A stretch of DNA of 64,000 nucleotides from Bacteriovorax stolpii (GTDB taxonomy: Bacteria > Bdellovibrionota > UBA2428): the NCBI GenBank assembly GCA_945881775.1, contig CAMCVE010000003.1, positions 62,001 to 126,000 of the forward strand. The letters are read 5' to 3'. The notes under the pieces were generated by a model. That model had not been told where the DNA came from. It worked only from the letters and a program-made list of their open reading frames with translations, and ran no database searches. Shown one piece after another: positions 24,952-34,333 of this stretch. The number at the start of each line of letters is the position of its first letter. Positions within the stretch are counted from its first letter, which is position 1. A program made the translations under genes and the position numbers.

Positions 24952-25970
24952 GTGCGTCCCGAGGGGCTATGAGAAATCCTCTCCCAGGCAAAAACCTCAA
25001 AGCGTCCTCGAGTGTGTTCACGAAGCTCCCACTGCGTTGTGGCGAATGGCGGCCCCCCGGAATGCTCCAACAAAAAGAAGATGCCAAGCCAGCAGCCTCC
25101 TGGCTTTAAAACCCGACTGAGCTCACGCACGTATTCGGCGCGTCTGAGGGGATCGATGGCACAAAAGAATGTGTGCTCAAAAACCAAATCAAATGATGCT
25201 GAGTCTTGAGTCCTGAGATATTCAAAAACATCCTGACACTCGTAATCAAAGCTCAGGGGTTCGTTGAACTTGGCAAGAGCGTCGAGGCGGGCCTGAGGCG
25301 CAAAATCCAATGCCGTCACACGAGCCCGAGGCAGAACCCTTGCCAAGAACGCCGCATCACTCCCACGACCCGCTCCCGGCACGAGAACTCGTTTCACTTC
25401 GGAAAAACGGGTCCAGTCTCTGGTCGCAAGCACGGGGTGCGCCTGACCCAGCTCCCACCCGTCTTGATGCTTCTCATAGACCTCAGACCAAAACAGACTA
25501 TCTCCGGGCTGCAAAACGCCAGGGTCACGAAAGCGTGAAAGCTTGGGGGCCTCACTTCGAGGTGAAATATCTCGCAGAAGCATGGCCTGGGCCTTGCGCG
25601 ACAAAACCGACGGGATCCCCTCCGCCCCAACAGAAGCGTGAAAACGATCCCATTCGTCGATCTCAAAACTCACAAGATCAACAGTCTCAACCCGTCCGCC
25701 AAGAAATCCGAGCTTCACCCGGTCCCCCACTTCAAGACTCGCAGACTGAGCGACGAGGGGCGCATCAAAGGCGTCGATCCAAACCCAAGTCTTTCCCTCG
25801 AGACAGCTCACAATTTTAGAACGCGGCATCTCGGTTTGCGACCTTGTGAGGCTCCCAAAAAGATCTCGAAGCACGCTCTCATCGTGAATGCGAAGACCCC
25901 CAAAAACAGGATAGCCTTCTTCGTCGATCTCGATGCGATTCACAATCTCTTTGAGAGGGGGAGAAAGCAT
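24909..25970 (-). CDS. SAM methyltransferase, TPMT-like, with N-terminal domain
   Basis: This 353-residue protein has a class I methyltransferase domain in residues about 150-353. VLVPGAGRGSDAAFLA is the SAM-binding loop, LDFAPQA the acidic turn, and FEHTFFCAIDP, LKPGG and HSGGPPF are typical of thiopurine methyltransferase relatives. The N-terminal 150 residues form a separate domain I cannot name (basic, beta-type). The ATG overlaps the previous stop by one base (TGATG), so it is coupled to the hydrolase and the TetR regulator. The substrate is unknown. Confidence 0.8.
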   Translation of the reverse strand: MLSPPLKEIVNRIEIDEEGYPVFGGLRIHDESVLRDLFGSLTRSQTEMPRSKIVSCLEGKTWVWIDAFDAPLVAQSASLEVGDRVKLGFLGGRVETVDLVSFEIDEWDRFHASVGAEGIPSVLSRKAQAMLLRDISPRSEAPKLSRFRDPGVLQPGDSLFWSEVYEKHQDGWELGQAHPVLATRDWTRFSEVKRVLVPGAGRGSDAAFLARVLPRARVTALDFAPQARLDALAKFNEPLSFDYECQDVFEYLRTQDSASFDLVFEHTFFCAIDPLRRAEYVRELSRVLKPGGCWLGIFFLLEHSGGPPFATTQWELREHTRGRFEVFAWERISHSPSGRTHKELWSEFVTPSI

Positions 25971-26899
25971 CAGTACTTGGCCTTGTCGATACGGTAGCGT
26001 GACTGTTCAACCAGATTTTTTACATCTTCTCCGCAGCCCCGCAAAACATCGTGACCGCAAGGGACCGCTTCGATCGTGCGTGAGCTCAGGCTCGAGACAC
26101 GTGGATCCAATTCGTCCGGAGGAACGAGTTCGTCTTTGGCGCCCGTTATAACGAGAAGATTCTCGTACTTGCGACGCAGGACGCGAGCGTCAAGAGCCTT
26201 AAGAGCAGAACGACGGAGTATTCTCTGGGACTTTTCGATGCGCGAGAGTATCTCCTTGCGAATAAACTCGGGCAACTCACGATCTTCTGTGAGCACACGA
26301 TTCATGAAACTTTGGACCTGGAGTGGGGTTGTGAGGTCCAAAAGTTCTTTCACCAAAATTTTTAGTGGCTCAGGCTTGAGAAGCGGCGGCGTGAGCCACA
26401 CCTGTTGTGCGGCAGGATATCGATCCGCGAGAAGAGCTGTCGGAACAACGCCCAACGATTGGCCCACAATGCGAGTGAGGGGCTTGCGTCCAAAAGTCTT
26501 GAGCGCTCGATCAAGGACATCAACGATCGAGTCCCACTCTTCAACGGAATCGCAATCGGAGTCGCCGTGGAGGGGGAGGTCGATGGCTATAAACGAAGTG
26601 TACTGGGGATGATCCCTATAAAGTTCGATCCACTTCCACCACGAAAAGCGGCTGTCTCCAAATCCGTGAATGAGAAGAGTGTATCCTTCTGACTTTGGAT
26701 TGACGTGCGCGGTAAGCGCCACGACGCAGGTCTTACCCGAAACAAGTTTCACTGGAATACGGTAGTTGCGATAGCCCCCGAAACGCATGCTCCAGGTCTG
26801 CATCCCTTGATACAGGTCGATAACGTCCATGGCCCTCGAGGGAGTCACAAACGCCGTTGTAAAAGCGAGATACAGCAAAAAAACTTTGAAGAGCTTCAC
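25970..26899 (-). CDS. Exported alpha/beta hydrolase
   Basis: This 309-residue protein has a signal peptide (about 1-23, PSRA). The alpha/beta hydrolase core shows LLIHGFGDSRFSWW (oxyanion region), the nucleophile GQSLG, and late VITGAKDELVPP with CGHDVL, which supply the Asp and His. Esterase or lipase activity is likely, in the periplasm. The start overlaps the TetR stop (ATGA). A TetR-controlled hydrolase with a methyltransferase suggests handling of a xenobiotic or lipid. Confidence 0.85.
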   Translation of the reverse strand: MKLFKVFLLYLAFTTAFVTPSRAMDVIDLYQGMQTWSMRFGGYRNYRIPVKLVSGKTCVVALTAHVNPKSEGYTLLIHGFGDSRFSWWKWIELYRDHPQYTSFIAIDLPLHGDSDCDSVEEWDSIVDVLDRALKTFGRKPLTRIVGQSLGVVPTALLADRYPAAQQVWLTPPLLKPEPLKILVKELLDLTTPLQVQSFMNRVLTEDRELPEFIRKEILSRIEKSQRILRRSALKALDARVLRRKYENLLVITGAKDELVPPDELDPRVSSLSSRTIEAVPCGHDVLRGCGEDVKNLVEQSRYRIDKAKY

Positions 26900-27558
26900 G
26901 CCCCTAGAAGACTAGTGGTGACCTTCTCAACAATCAAATTCTTGTACGATTCGAAGAAAACTTCAGGAGGATCGAGAAGTTTCATGTGGTTCACGCTGTG
27001 CCATCGGGCATGAACGTATCCGTGAAGACTTCCTAGCAGGGCCCAGGTCCGAAGCGTTGCTTCATTGCGAGTGAAGCGACCTTGGCCCAGGTGCAAGATG
27101 ATATCCGTGAGACGCCCGAAGAAGGGTTCCCAGATCACATCAGACATCTTGTCTGCAATATCTCCTTCGTCGACCGTCGACCACGTCACCATCTTGAAAA
27201 GCGTGGAATCGTTGTCGGCTGTGTCGAGAAAGACACGAATCAGCTGACGAAATGAGTCGTTGTCAAAGCTTAGCGGGTCGACCGCGAAAAGTGCCTCAAA
27301 ACCCGAGCCTGCCTTTTGGAGTTGCTTGGCAAAGACCGCATCGCGGAGTCCGTCTTTGCTGCCAAAATAGTAGCCGATGAGGGCCGTGTTGGCGGAACTT
27401 GCCTCACTGACCTCTTTGAGGGTTGTTGCTTTAAAACCCTTTTGAGTAAAAAGTTTCTCGGCCGCACCAAGAATATCATCTGCTGTTTTTTGTCCTGCTT
27501 TTGAGAGCTTTTTCCGAGGTGTTAAATCTACAGGCATTCTGCTTGTTTGCATTGCCAT
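26896..27558 (-). CDS. TetR-family transcriptional regulator
   Basis: This 220-residue repressor has the TetR N-terminal helix-turn-helix (residues about 23-70: ILGAAEKLFTQKGFKATTLKEV, NTALIGYYFGSK). The C-terminal ligand domain has no assigned ligand. It is the first gene of the operon with the hydrolase and methyltransferase (ATGA overlap), which fits autoregulation and control of both. The control region is the 237-base gap upstream; I do not see a clear operator palindrome beyond the hairpin at 27712-27742. Confidence 0.92.
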   Translation of the reverse strand: MAMQTSRMPVDLTPRKKLSKAGQKTADDILGAAEKLFTQKGFKATTLKEVSEASSANTALIGYYFGSKDGLRDAVFAKQLQKAGSGFEALFAVDPLSFDNDSFRQLIRVFLDTADNDSTLFKMVTWSTVDEGDIADKMSDVIWEPFFGRLTDIILHLGQGRFTRNEATLRTWALLGSLHGYVHARWHSVNHMKLLDPPEVFFESYKNLIVEKVTTSLLGA

Positions 27559-27711
27559 AGACCTCAGAAGTTACTGTTCAGAGTTTAAACTGGCAAGCTT
27601 TTCGAGACGCCAAACACTTTGAGGACCACGGTGATCGGTGAGCTCAAGGAGCGCGATTAGGATCAGCTCAAAGACAAGGGCTACTCGGTCGAACAAATTT
27701 GCGCCGAGGCC

Positions 27712-27742
27712 GGACGGCGCTGAGCAAAGCTCAGCGCCGTCC
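27712..27742. repeat. Perfect 14-bp inverted repeat in the TetR/panG gap
   Basis: The arms 27712-27725 and 27729-27742 are perfectly complementary around an AAA loop. No T-run follows on either strand. The surrounding 237 bases between the divergent genes have no convincing gene. Plus-strand frame through 27625-27723 reads as short protein-like text interrupted by a stop, so a gene remnant is possible. Confidence 0.55.
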
Positions 27743-27795
27743 CATTTGCCAGATTCAATTAATAAGCCTAAGTTCATCTTAGGACTTGATCCGTC

Positions 27796-28551
27796 ATGAG
27801 ACAGGTACCTTTAGAGAAGCCTTTTTTTGCCTTAGTGGGGCAAGGGCGAGTGGGGCGAGCCTTGGCCGCCTACCTCAGTGCCCAGCAGCTCCCTCACCGC
27901 GTCTTCGCGCGCGATTCTTTTTTGTCTGAAATCCTCTCTTCCAAGACTAATGTGCGAGCTGTCTTGCTTGCGGTGTCTGATTCCGCGCTCGCTGGAGTTG
28001 GGAAGGTGCTGCAAAGCAGCGAACTTCCAATCGTTCACTTTTCGGGCTCGGTACGCCTTGAAGGTGGATATGGATTTCACCCTCTCTACTCTTTCACCGA
28101 ACGCAGCGTAGGTCCCGAAGAATTCGCGCATGTCCCCTTTCTTTGCGATCCTGGACACGCCCGTGTTTTCAGAGAAATTTTTCCGGAACTGGGCAACCCT
28201 GTCTACGAACTCAAAACTCCACGAGATGCCCGCTACCACGCCCTCTGCGTTTTGCTAGGAAACTTACCGCTTTTGATTCAGGATCGAGCGGCTCGGGCGT
28301 TGCACTCGGACTATGCCGTTCCTCGCGAGGCTTGCCTTCCCTTTCTCCAGTCACTGCTTGCCAATTTCGCAAGTGCTCGGCAGATGCAAAGCGTCCCTGT
28401 GGCCGGACCCATCGCAAGGCGAGACGCTCTGACCACTGCGGCCCATCTCAACGCCGTCAGCTCCGATCCTTTTCTCCAAGCACTCTACACCCTCCTTCTC
28501 GAAGAGACCTGGCCCGAATACCCACTCACTCCAAAGGAAATTCACCCATGA
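27796..28551 (+). CDS. DUF2520 Rossmann protein, probable PanG-type ketopantoate reductase
   Basis: This 251-residue protein has an N-terminal Rossmann domain (LVGQGRVGRAL near residue 13) and a C-terminal DUF2520 domain of the 6-phosphogluconate-dehydrogenase-like type. The markers are HFSGSVRL, GFHPLYSF, YHALCVLLGN and VAGPIARRDALT. It overlaps panB (ATGA), and panE is otherwise absent from this pan cluster. Francisella PanG, a ketopantoate reductase of the same superfamily, fills that role in another genome, so the same NADPH-dependent step is inferred here. Confidence 0.75.
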   Translation: MRQVPLEKPFFALVGQGRVGRALAAYLSAQQLPHRVFARDSFLSEILSSKTNVRAVLLAVSDSALAGVGKVLQSSELPIVHFSGSVRLEGGYGFHPLYSFTERSVGPEEFAHVPFLCDPGHARVFREIFPELGNPVYELKTPRDARYHALCVLLGNLPLLIQDRAARALHSDYAVPREACLPFLQSLLANFASARQMQSVPVAGPIARRDALTTAAHLNAVSSDPFLQALYTLLLEETWPEYPLTPKEIHP

Positions 28552-29342
28552 AGAACGTGCATGAACTAAAGACCCTTAAGCAAGAAGGTCGCAAGATCAG
28601 CATGATCACTTGCTACGATGCGATCACGGGTCGTATCGTTGACCAAAGTGATGTGGATGTGGTGCTCGTTGGAGACAGCTTGGCCATGGTCCTCCATGGC
28701 TTCGATTCGACAATTCACGCGACCGAAGAAATGATGGTGCTCCACACGGCCGCCGTCGCACGAAGCGTGCACAAGAAACTCATTGTTGCCGACTTACCCT
28801 TTCTTAGTTTTAGAAAGGGTGTGCCTCATGCACTTGACGCTGCGGCAGCATTGCTAAGAGCCGGTGCCCATGCCGTAAAACTTGAAGGAGTTCGCGGACA
28901 CGAAGATGTGGTTCGAGCCTTGGTGGAATCTGGAATTCCCGTCATGGGCCACCTTGGACTCACTCCACAATCCGCACTTCAACTGGGGGGACACAAAGTC
29001 CAAGGTCGCCTTCAAGAGGAGGCGACGCAAATCGAAGCGGACTCCCTTCTTCTCGAAAAATTGGGCTGCTTTGCGATCGTCCTTGAATGCATCCCCAGTG
29101 AAGTCGCCCGCCACGTGAGCTCTAAGCTTAGCATCCCGAGTATCGGCATCGGCGCTGGTCTCGACGTCGACGGACAAGTGCTGGTGATGCACGACATGCT
29201 CGGCCTGCAAATGTCATTTAAACCAAAGTTCCTCCGTCGTTTTGCAGAAGTGGAACCCTTGCTCCTTGTCGCCTTCAACGACTTCGCTCGAAGCGTGCGA
29301 GAGTCCCAGTTCCCCTCTAAGGAGGAGTCCTATGGCGCCTAA
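28548..29342 (+). CDS. panB: Ketopantoate hydroxymethyltransferase
   Basis: PanB adds a hydroxymethyl group from methylene-tetrahydrofolate to 2-ketoisovalerate, the first pantothenate step. The 264-residue protein has MITCYDAITG, VDVVLVGDSLAMV (metal-binding Asp), HTAAVAR, ADLPFLSF and the active-site Glu in CFAIVLECIPS. The ATG at 28548 overlaps the previous stop. The stop overlaps panC by 11 bases, within an operon holding every step to pantothenate phosphorylation. Confidence 0.95.
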   Translation: MKNVHELKTLKQEGRKISMITCYDAITGRIVDQSDVDVVLVGDSLAMVLHGFDSTIHATEEMMVLHTAAVARSVHKKLIVADLPFLSFRKGVPHALDAAAALLRAGAHAVKLEGVRGHEDVVRALVESGIPVMGHLGLTPQSALQLGGHKVQGRLQEEATQIEADSLLLEKLGCFAIVLECIPSEVARHVSSKLSIPSIGIGAGLDVDGQVLVMHDMLGLQMSFKPKFLRRFAEVEPLLLVAFNDFARSVRESQFPSKEESYGA

Positions 29343-30147
29343 GAACGCATCTAAGATGGTCGTTGTGGAGTCCCTTGCCGATCTGCGAGCAGCACTCTCT
29401 GCCCAGGTAGGAGACTGGGGGTTCGTTCCTACGATGGGGGCCTTGCATGCCGGACACGCCTCGCTTGTAGAACGGGCGTGCTCTGAGAACCCCAATGTGC
29501 TCGCTTCGGTTTTCGTAAACCCTACTCAATTTAATGATCCGCGCGACCTCGAGAAATATCCTCGCACTCGCGAAGCAGACATCGCGCTTCTCAGAAATCA
29601 TGGAGTGACAGTGGCTTGGTTTCCGCGCCATGAAGAACTTTACGCGGACACTTTCCGTTATCAAGTTTCTGAGAATCTTTTGAGTCATGAACTTTGTGGA
29701 AAGTTCCGTCCGGGTCACTTCACGGGCATGCTCACGGTTGTCTTGAAACTTATCCAGGCAGCACGACCCACTCGCGTCTACTTCGGCGAGAAAGACTATC
29801 AACAGCTCGAACTCGTTCGAGGCATGCTAAAAGCTTTTTTTGTGCCGACCGAGCTCTGCGCGTGTCCCATCTTTAGGGACGAAGCCGGTCTCGCGCTGAG
29901 CTCTCGCAACGCGCGCCTGAGCCAAACGGGAATTTCAACAGCGCGAGCCTTTGCCCGCGAATTGGCTCATCCAGAACATACTCTCCAGAGCCTGCGAACT
30001 TCTCTCGAGACATTGGATCTTTCAATCGATTATCTGGAAGACCATGATAAAAGACGCTACGGGGCCGTCAACATTGAGGGCATTCGTCTCATCGACAATC
30101 GTCCCTTGTCCACACACCACGAATCGCAAAAGGAGTCCAAACTATGA
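29332..30147 (+). CDS. panC: Pantoate-beta-alanine ligase
   Basis: PanC joins pantoate and beta-alanine with ATP. The 271-residue protein has the nucleotidyl-transferase motif [14 protein letters not shown] (HxGH), [28 protein letters not shown] and ALSSRN. AAGGAGGAG lies just before the ATG at 29332, which is inside panB. The stop overlaps coaX (ATGA). It ends slightly shorter than many PanC, with a diverged C-terminal domain. Confidence 0.95.
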   Translation: MAPKNASKMVVVESLADLRAALSAQVGDWGFVPTMGALHAGHASLVERACSENPNVLASVFVNPTQFNDPRDLEKYPRTREADIALLRNHGVTVAWFPRHEELYADTFRYQVSENLLSHELCGKFRPGHFTGMLTVVLKLIQAARPTRVYFGEKDYQQLELVRGMLKAFFVPTELCACPIFRDEAGLALSSRNARLSQTGISTARAFARELAHPEHTLQSLRTSLETLDLSIDYLEDHDKRRYGAVNIEGIRLIDNRPLSTHHESQKESKL

Positions 30148-30956
30148 TCCTCACGCTCGATGTCGGAAACAGCCAAATTTACGGAGGTCTATTCGATCAA
30201 GACGAACTGAAGTTGCAGTTCCGAAAAAGTAGCAAGCAAGGGACCAGCTCCGACGAGATCGGACTCTTCTTGTGCCAAGTTCTTCGAGAAAACGGAGTCT
30301 CTCCGCAGGAGATCAAACAGATCGCCCTTTGTTCGGTTGTTCCCGACCTCATTCACAGCGTCGGCAGCGCCTGCGTAAAATATTTCAAGCGTCAGCCCTT
30401 CTTACTGCGCGCCGGAGTCAAAACCGGCCTCAAGATTCGCTACCGAAATCCCCTGGAAGTGGGTGCAGACCGCATCAGCAATGCGATCGGCGCGACCCAG
30501 CTCTATCCGAAGCAAAATCTCATCATCATCGACTTTGGTACCGCGACCACATTTTGCGCCGTAAACTCCGAGCGCGACTATCTCGGTGGAATCATTCTTC
30601 CAGGACTTCGTCTCGCAATGGAGGCTCTTGAAACCCAAACCGCCCAGTTGCCCAAAGTCGAGATTCGAGCCGTCGAAGAGACTCTCGGACGGTCGACCAC
30701 GGAGAGCATCCAGTCAGGACTTTATTGGGGCACCGTTTGCCAGGTTAAAGGCCTCATCGAACGAATCAAGGCTGAGGCTTTTAGCGAAGACGCGAATGTG
30801 CTTGTGATCGGGACGGGTGGTTTCTCAAGACTTTTTGAGAAAGAAAAAATCTTCGACCGTCACATTCCAGAACTCGTACATCTCGGACTTCGCGAAGCTC
30901 AACACATGAACCAAGGACGAAAGGATAGACTCGATGTTTCAGAGAACCTTGCTTAA
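30144..30956 (+). CDS. coaX: Type III pantothenate kinase
   Basis: CoaX phosphorylates pantothenate, the first step of coenzyme A synthesis; type III enzymes are not feedback-inhibited by CoA and need a monovalent cation. The 270-residue protein has the ASKHA motifs [21 protein letters not shown] and [11 protein letters not shown] plus GGIILPGL. It sits between panC and panD with overlaps at both ends (ATGA; 23 bases with panD), so the pathway runs straight from pantothenate to its phosphate in one transcript. Confidence 0.95.
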   Translation: MILTLDVGNSQIYGGLFDQDELKLQFRKSSKQGTSSDEIGLFLCQVLRENGVSPQEIKQIALCSVVPDLIHSVGSACVKYFKRQPFLLRAGVKTGLKIRYRNPLEVGADRISNAIGATQLYPKQNLIIIDFGTATTFCAVNSERDYLGGIILPGLRLAMEALETQTAQLPKVEIRAVEETLGRSTTESIQSGLYWGTVCQVKGLIERIKAEAFSEDANVLVIGTGGFSRLFEKEKIFDRHIPELVHLGLREAQHMNQGRKDRLDVSENLA

Positions 30957-31293
30957 ATCCAAAATTCACCGCGCAACGGTTACCGATGCCAATCTGAATT
31001 ACGAAGGTTCGATTTCGATCGACCCCAAACTCATCGAAGCCGCAAACCTCGTGGAATTCGAGAAAGTCGAGATCTACAACTGCAACAACGGTGAACGCTT
31101 TGCGACCTACGTGATCCCAGGCAAAGATGCCGAGATCTGTCTCAACGGAGCGGCTGCGCGCAAAGTACAACCCAAAGATCTCGTCATTATCGCGAGTTAT
31201 ATCCAAGTACCCGACAACTTGTGTCACAACCACAAACCGCAGCTGGTGTTTGTGGATACCGACAACCGTCCGGTGTATGGTCAGAAGCCATGA
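30934..31293 (+). CDS. panD: Aspartate 1-decarboxylase proenzyme
   Basis: PanD makes beta-alanine from aspartate. The 119-residue proenzyme cleaves itself in the G-S bond of YEGSISID to form the pyruvoyl group. Lys9 ([10 protein letters not shown]), Arg in [10 protein letters not shown] and 'IASYI' are typical. It starts inside the coaX gene and its stop overlaps the DUF3299 gene (ATGA), which links the pan operon to the metal-uptake genes that follow. Confidence 0.95.
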   Translation: MFQRTLLKSKIHRATVTDANLNYEGSISIDPKLIEAANLVEFEKVEIYNCNNGERFATYVIPGKDAEICLNGAAARKVQPKDLVIIASYIQVPDNLCHNHKPQLVFVDTDNRPVYGQKP

Positions 31294-31823
31294 AGAGCCG
31301 CGCACTCACTACTTTTGTTCTTGCTCTGGCGACTCTAGCGAGCGCTCCGCAGGTTTTGGCCAAGGCAGACAACAAAGCTCTTGTTATAGGATGGGACGTT
31401 CTCGCGGAACTCGACTACAAGTCGGGAACGGCATCTGAGAAACTAAAAAGCTTTAACGGCAAGGAAGTTCGCATTCCCGGTTTCATCGTCCCCTTAGATT
31501 TTTCTGAAGCCCGAGAGGTCAGCGAGTTCTTGCTGACGCCTGCCTATCCGGGTTGCATGCACGTCCCGCCGCCAACCCCATCTCAGACGATCCTCGTTAA
31601 GATGAAGAAGGGTAGCAAAGCCAAAATGACCTGGGGCCCAATCTGGGTCACAGGTAACTTGAAGCTCGTACTCGAGAAAAAATCCGGTTACGGCGAGGCC
31701 TCTTTCGAAATGGTCGGCTTGAAAACCGCTGAGTACGATCTGACTGAAGAAGGTGATCGCCTCGTCAACCAAGCCATCACGGGCGGAACGGGTCTTATGC
31801 CCAAGAAAGCCAACCCACAATGA
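31290..31823 (+). CDS. DUF3299 secreted protein, ZrgE-like
   Basis: This 177-residue protein has a signal peptide (about 1-24, VLAKA). The DUF3299 core has [14 protein letters not shown] and the conserved [14 protein letters not shown] motif with a single Cys. Proteins of this family occur in zinc-regulated clusters such as Vibrio zrgABCDE. The role is unknown but probably periplasmic. It overlaps panD (ATGA) and the DUF2796 gene (ATGA). Confidence 0.8.
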   Translation: MKSRALTTFVLALATLASAPQVLAKADNKALVIGWDVLAELDYKSGTASEKLKSFNGKEVRIPGFIVPLDFSEAREVSEFLLTPAYPGCMHVPPPTPSQTILVKMKKGSKAKMTWGPIWVTGNLKLVLEKKSGYGEASFEMVGLKTAEYDLTEEGDRLVNQAITGGTGLMPKKANPQ

Positions 31824-32371
31824 AAAGGAAAACTCTCATGACATCGAAATTCAATCACGCTTTTGCTCTCGCACTTGTGCTTGGACTTGGAGGGCAAACT
31901 TTTGCCGAGACTCCCTCGACCGCTGCCTTGGGCGCCCACGTGCACGGCGCAGCCCAACTCAACATTGCTATCGAAAAGAATAACAAGGTCGAGTTCGAGC
32001 TCGAGTTACCTGGTGACACCGCGGTTGGATTTGAACGCGCACCCGAGTCAGACAGTGAAATCGTAAAAACCCAGAAGATCGAAGAGCTCTTCAAGAAGAA
32101 ATTTTCAGAACTTGTCCAGCTCCCGGCCGCATCAAAGTGCCTTTGGGGCAATCCGAAGATCGAAGTTCTCTACCCGCACAAAAACCATTCCGAGTGGAAA
32201 ATTCAGATTTATGCCGTTTGCCAGAAGGATCTTGCCGGCCAGAGCTTGAACCTTGATTTCGGCAAACACTTCAAGACTCTGAAGGATCTCGATGTTGCTG
32301 TGATTGGACAGAGCTTCCAAAAGAAAGCCGAAGTCCCCAATGGAACCGGAAGCGTCACGCTAAGCAAATGA
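31820..32371 (+). CDS. DUF2796 periplasmic metal-binding protein, ZrgA-like
   Basis: This 183-residue protein has a signal peptide and the DUF2796 start: AHVHGAAQLNIAIE, with two His for metal. A single domain fills the rest, with Cys in SKCLWGN and YAVCQKD. ZrgA of Vibrio is a zinc-regulated periplasmic protein of this family. The ATG at 31820 overlaps the previous stop; an ATG six codons later has AAGGA at better spacing and is the likelier start. The ABC ATPase follows with an ATGA overlap. Confidence 0.82.
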   Translation: MKRKTLMTSKFNHAFALALVLGLGGQTFAETPSTAALGAHVHGAAQLNIAIEKNNKVEFELELPGDTAVGFERAPESDSEIVKTQKIEELFKKKFSELVQLPAASKCLWGNPKIEVLYPHKNHSEWKIQIYAVCQKDLAGQSLNLDFGKHFKTLKDLDVAVIGQSFQKKAEVPNGTGSVTLSK

Positions 32372-33030
32372 CCCACGCACTGCTTGAAGCTCGGGATCTG
32401 CGATTTCGCTATCCACGGCAGGACCGAGATATTCGAATTCCGAATTTCACGCTCTCCGCCGGCGAAGCAATCTTGGTCTACGGTCGCAGTGGATCTGGTA
32501 AGAGCACACTTCTGCACCTCGTTTCGGGTCTGGTGAATGACTATCGAGGCTCTCTCAGTTTTGAGAACAAAGAACTTCGCGAACTCAGCCCCACAGCGAT
32601 GGACCAATTGCGATTTGAGGCGTACGGAAACATCTATCAGAGTTTCAACTTGCTCCCTTATCTCAATGTCTTGGAGAACGTAACATTGCCTGCCGAACTC
32701 AGAGGACAAGACCTTCGCGAGAGAGCCGGCGAACTGATTCGTCACATGGGCCTCGAGGGTTTCGAGAAACGACGCGTGTCTGAATTGAGCATTGGGCAAC
32801 AACAGCGCGTAGCCGCAGTGAGAGCCCTCCTCATGAAGCCCCGCCTGCTCCTGGCCGACGAGCCAACTTCCTCACTTGATATCCACAACAAAAAACTATT
32901 TATGGATCTTCTGTTTGGGATGTGCCGCTCCGAAGGGACTGCTCTACTTTTCGTGAGCCACGATCCCGAACTTCAAGAGCTCTTCGACAAACGTGTGGAA
33001 CTCACTTCAAGTGAGGGCGGCATTGCATGA
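32368..33030 (+). CDS. ABC transporter ATP-binding protein (LolD/MacB-type), ZrgC-like
   Basis: This 220-residue ATPase has Walker A GRSGSGKST (about 44-52), the Q-loop IYQSFNLLPYLN, signature LSIGQQQRVAA, Walker B LLLADEP with TSSLD, and the H-loop FVSHD. Its close relatives serve FtsX-type permeases. With the downstream permease and the upstream ZrgA/ZrgE-like proteins it forms the transporter of a metal-uptake system. It overlaps both neighbours by 4 bases. Confidence 0.88.
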   Translation: MTHALLEARDLRFRYPRQDRDIRIPNFTLSAGEAILVYGRSGSGKSTLLHLVSGLVNDYRGSLSFENKELRELSPTAMDQLRFEAYGNIYQSFNLLPYLNVLENVTLPAELRGQDLRERAGELIRHMGLEGFEKRRVSELSIGQQQRVAAVRALLMKPRLLLADEPTSSLDIHNKKLFMDLLFGMCRSEGTALLFVSHDPELQELFDKRVELTSSEGGIA

Positions 33031-34313
33031 GACCTATCATTCTTCGATTGGCATGGAAGTCACTCGGCAACAGACGCCTGAGCTCCCTCATTGCGATGCT
33101 TTCGATGACCCTGAGCACGGCTTTGGTGCTTGGGGTTTACCGCTTGGGGCGAGGGGTGCAATCTAGTTTTTCGAGCACCCTGAGTGGCACCGACCTCATC
33201 GTTGGCGCCCGCGGTGGATCGCTTGAGCTACTGCTCTATTCCGTGTTCCATTTGGGCCAGGCCACCAACAACGTGCGCATGTCGTCGTACGACTATTTCA
33301 CGAAACATCCCGCAGTTGAGTGGACGATACCTCTTTCAATGGGAGACTCGTATCGGGGACATCGAGTTGTTGCGACCAACCAGGGCTTTTTTGACCACTA
33401 CCGTTTCCACGGCGACCAGGCACTTGCTTTTGCGGAAGGTCAGAGTTTTGGAGGCACCTTGGAGCTCGTCGCCGGCGCCGAGGCCGCCCGAGACCAACGA
33501 CTTCGTCTCGGCCAGCAGATCGCACTCTCACACGGCCTCGGTGATGAGCGCGTTTCTGGATCTGCTCTTATTCACCGCGACAAACGCTTTGTTGTTACGG
33601 GAATCTTAGAGAGAACCGGAACACCTATCGACAAGTCCCTCTACATTTCCCTCGAAGGAATGGAAGCGATTCATGCCGGCTGGTCAGAGGGTCGTCCTCC
33701 ACAAATCTCGGGGTCGGATAGTTTAAATATGTCCGAGCTACCCTCGGAAGCTCTTGCGCCAACACAGATCACCTCCTTTCTGGTGGGCGCGAAGTCTCGT
33801 GTTGCCGTCTTGCACTTGCAGAGAGAGATCGCCCTCTACGAAGGTGAAGCGCTGACGGCCGTTATACCTGGCCTGGCCCTCAGTGAGCTCTGGCAAAAGC
33901 TTTCCTATTTTGAGGAAGCACTCGGAGTTATACTTCTGGTGGTCCTCGCTCTCGCCTTCATGGGCATTCTGCTGTCGCTTTTTGCGTCTCTCAGCGAGCG
34001 CAGGCGAGAAATCGCTCTTCTACGGACTGTAGGAGCACGGCCTCATCAAATCCTCTTGCTCCTCATGTCAGAATCTTTGCTCTTAACCGTGCAAGGAACT
34101 TTCTGTGGAGTCGGGTTGGCCGCCTTGTCTCAGTTTGCACTCGCTCCCTGGATTTCTCGAGAGTTTGGTGTGAGCCTAGCCCCTGGCTTGCTGAGCGGCA
34201 CGGAACTCTCAATCGCGCTCGCGGTGATCATAGTGTCCCCATGGATCGGACTCTTTCCTGCATGGCGTGCGTACAAGCAAAGCTTGGCGTATGATCTTCT
34301 TCAGCGTCAGTAA
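33027..34313 (+). CDS. FtsX-family ABC permease, ZrgB-like
   Basis: This 428-residue permease has an N-terminal membrane segment (about 17-38), a large periplasmic MacB-like domain, and three C-terminal segments (about 292-320, 343-370, 390-415). The motif RRREIALLRTVGAR in the cytoplasmic loop is the ATPase contact. Its position after the LolD-type ATPase and ZrgA-like protein supports the metal-uptake role over lipoprotein release. It overlaps the ATPase by 4 bases. Confidence 0.85.
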   Translation: MRPIILRLAWKSLGNRRLSSLIAMLSMTLSTALVLGVYRLGRGVQSSFSSTLSGTDLIVGARGGSLELLLYSVFHLGQATNNVRMSSYDYFTKHPAVEWTIPLSMGDSYRGHRVVATNQGFFDHYRFHGDQALAFAEGQSFGGTLELVAGAEAARDQRLRLGQQIALSHGLGDERVSGSALIHRDKRFVVTGILERTGTPIDKSLYISLEGMEAIHAGWSEGRPPQISGSDSLNMSELPSEALAPTQITSFLVGAKSRVAVLHLQREIALYEGEALTAVIPGLALSELWQKLSYFEEALGVILLVVLALAFMGILLSLFASLSERRREIALLRTVGARPHQILLLLMSESLLLTVQGTFCGVGLAALSQFALAPWISREFGVSLAPGLLSGTELSIALAVIIVSPWIGLFPAWRAYKQSLAYDLLQRQ

Positions 34314-34333
34314 GCGGCGAGGGGAGTCTCAAG

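Noticed and set aside
27571-27777. Minus-strand 68-codon frame in the TetR/panG gap
   Set aside because: It crosses the perfect hairpin and has no ribosome site or known homology pattern.
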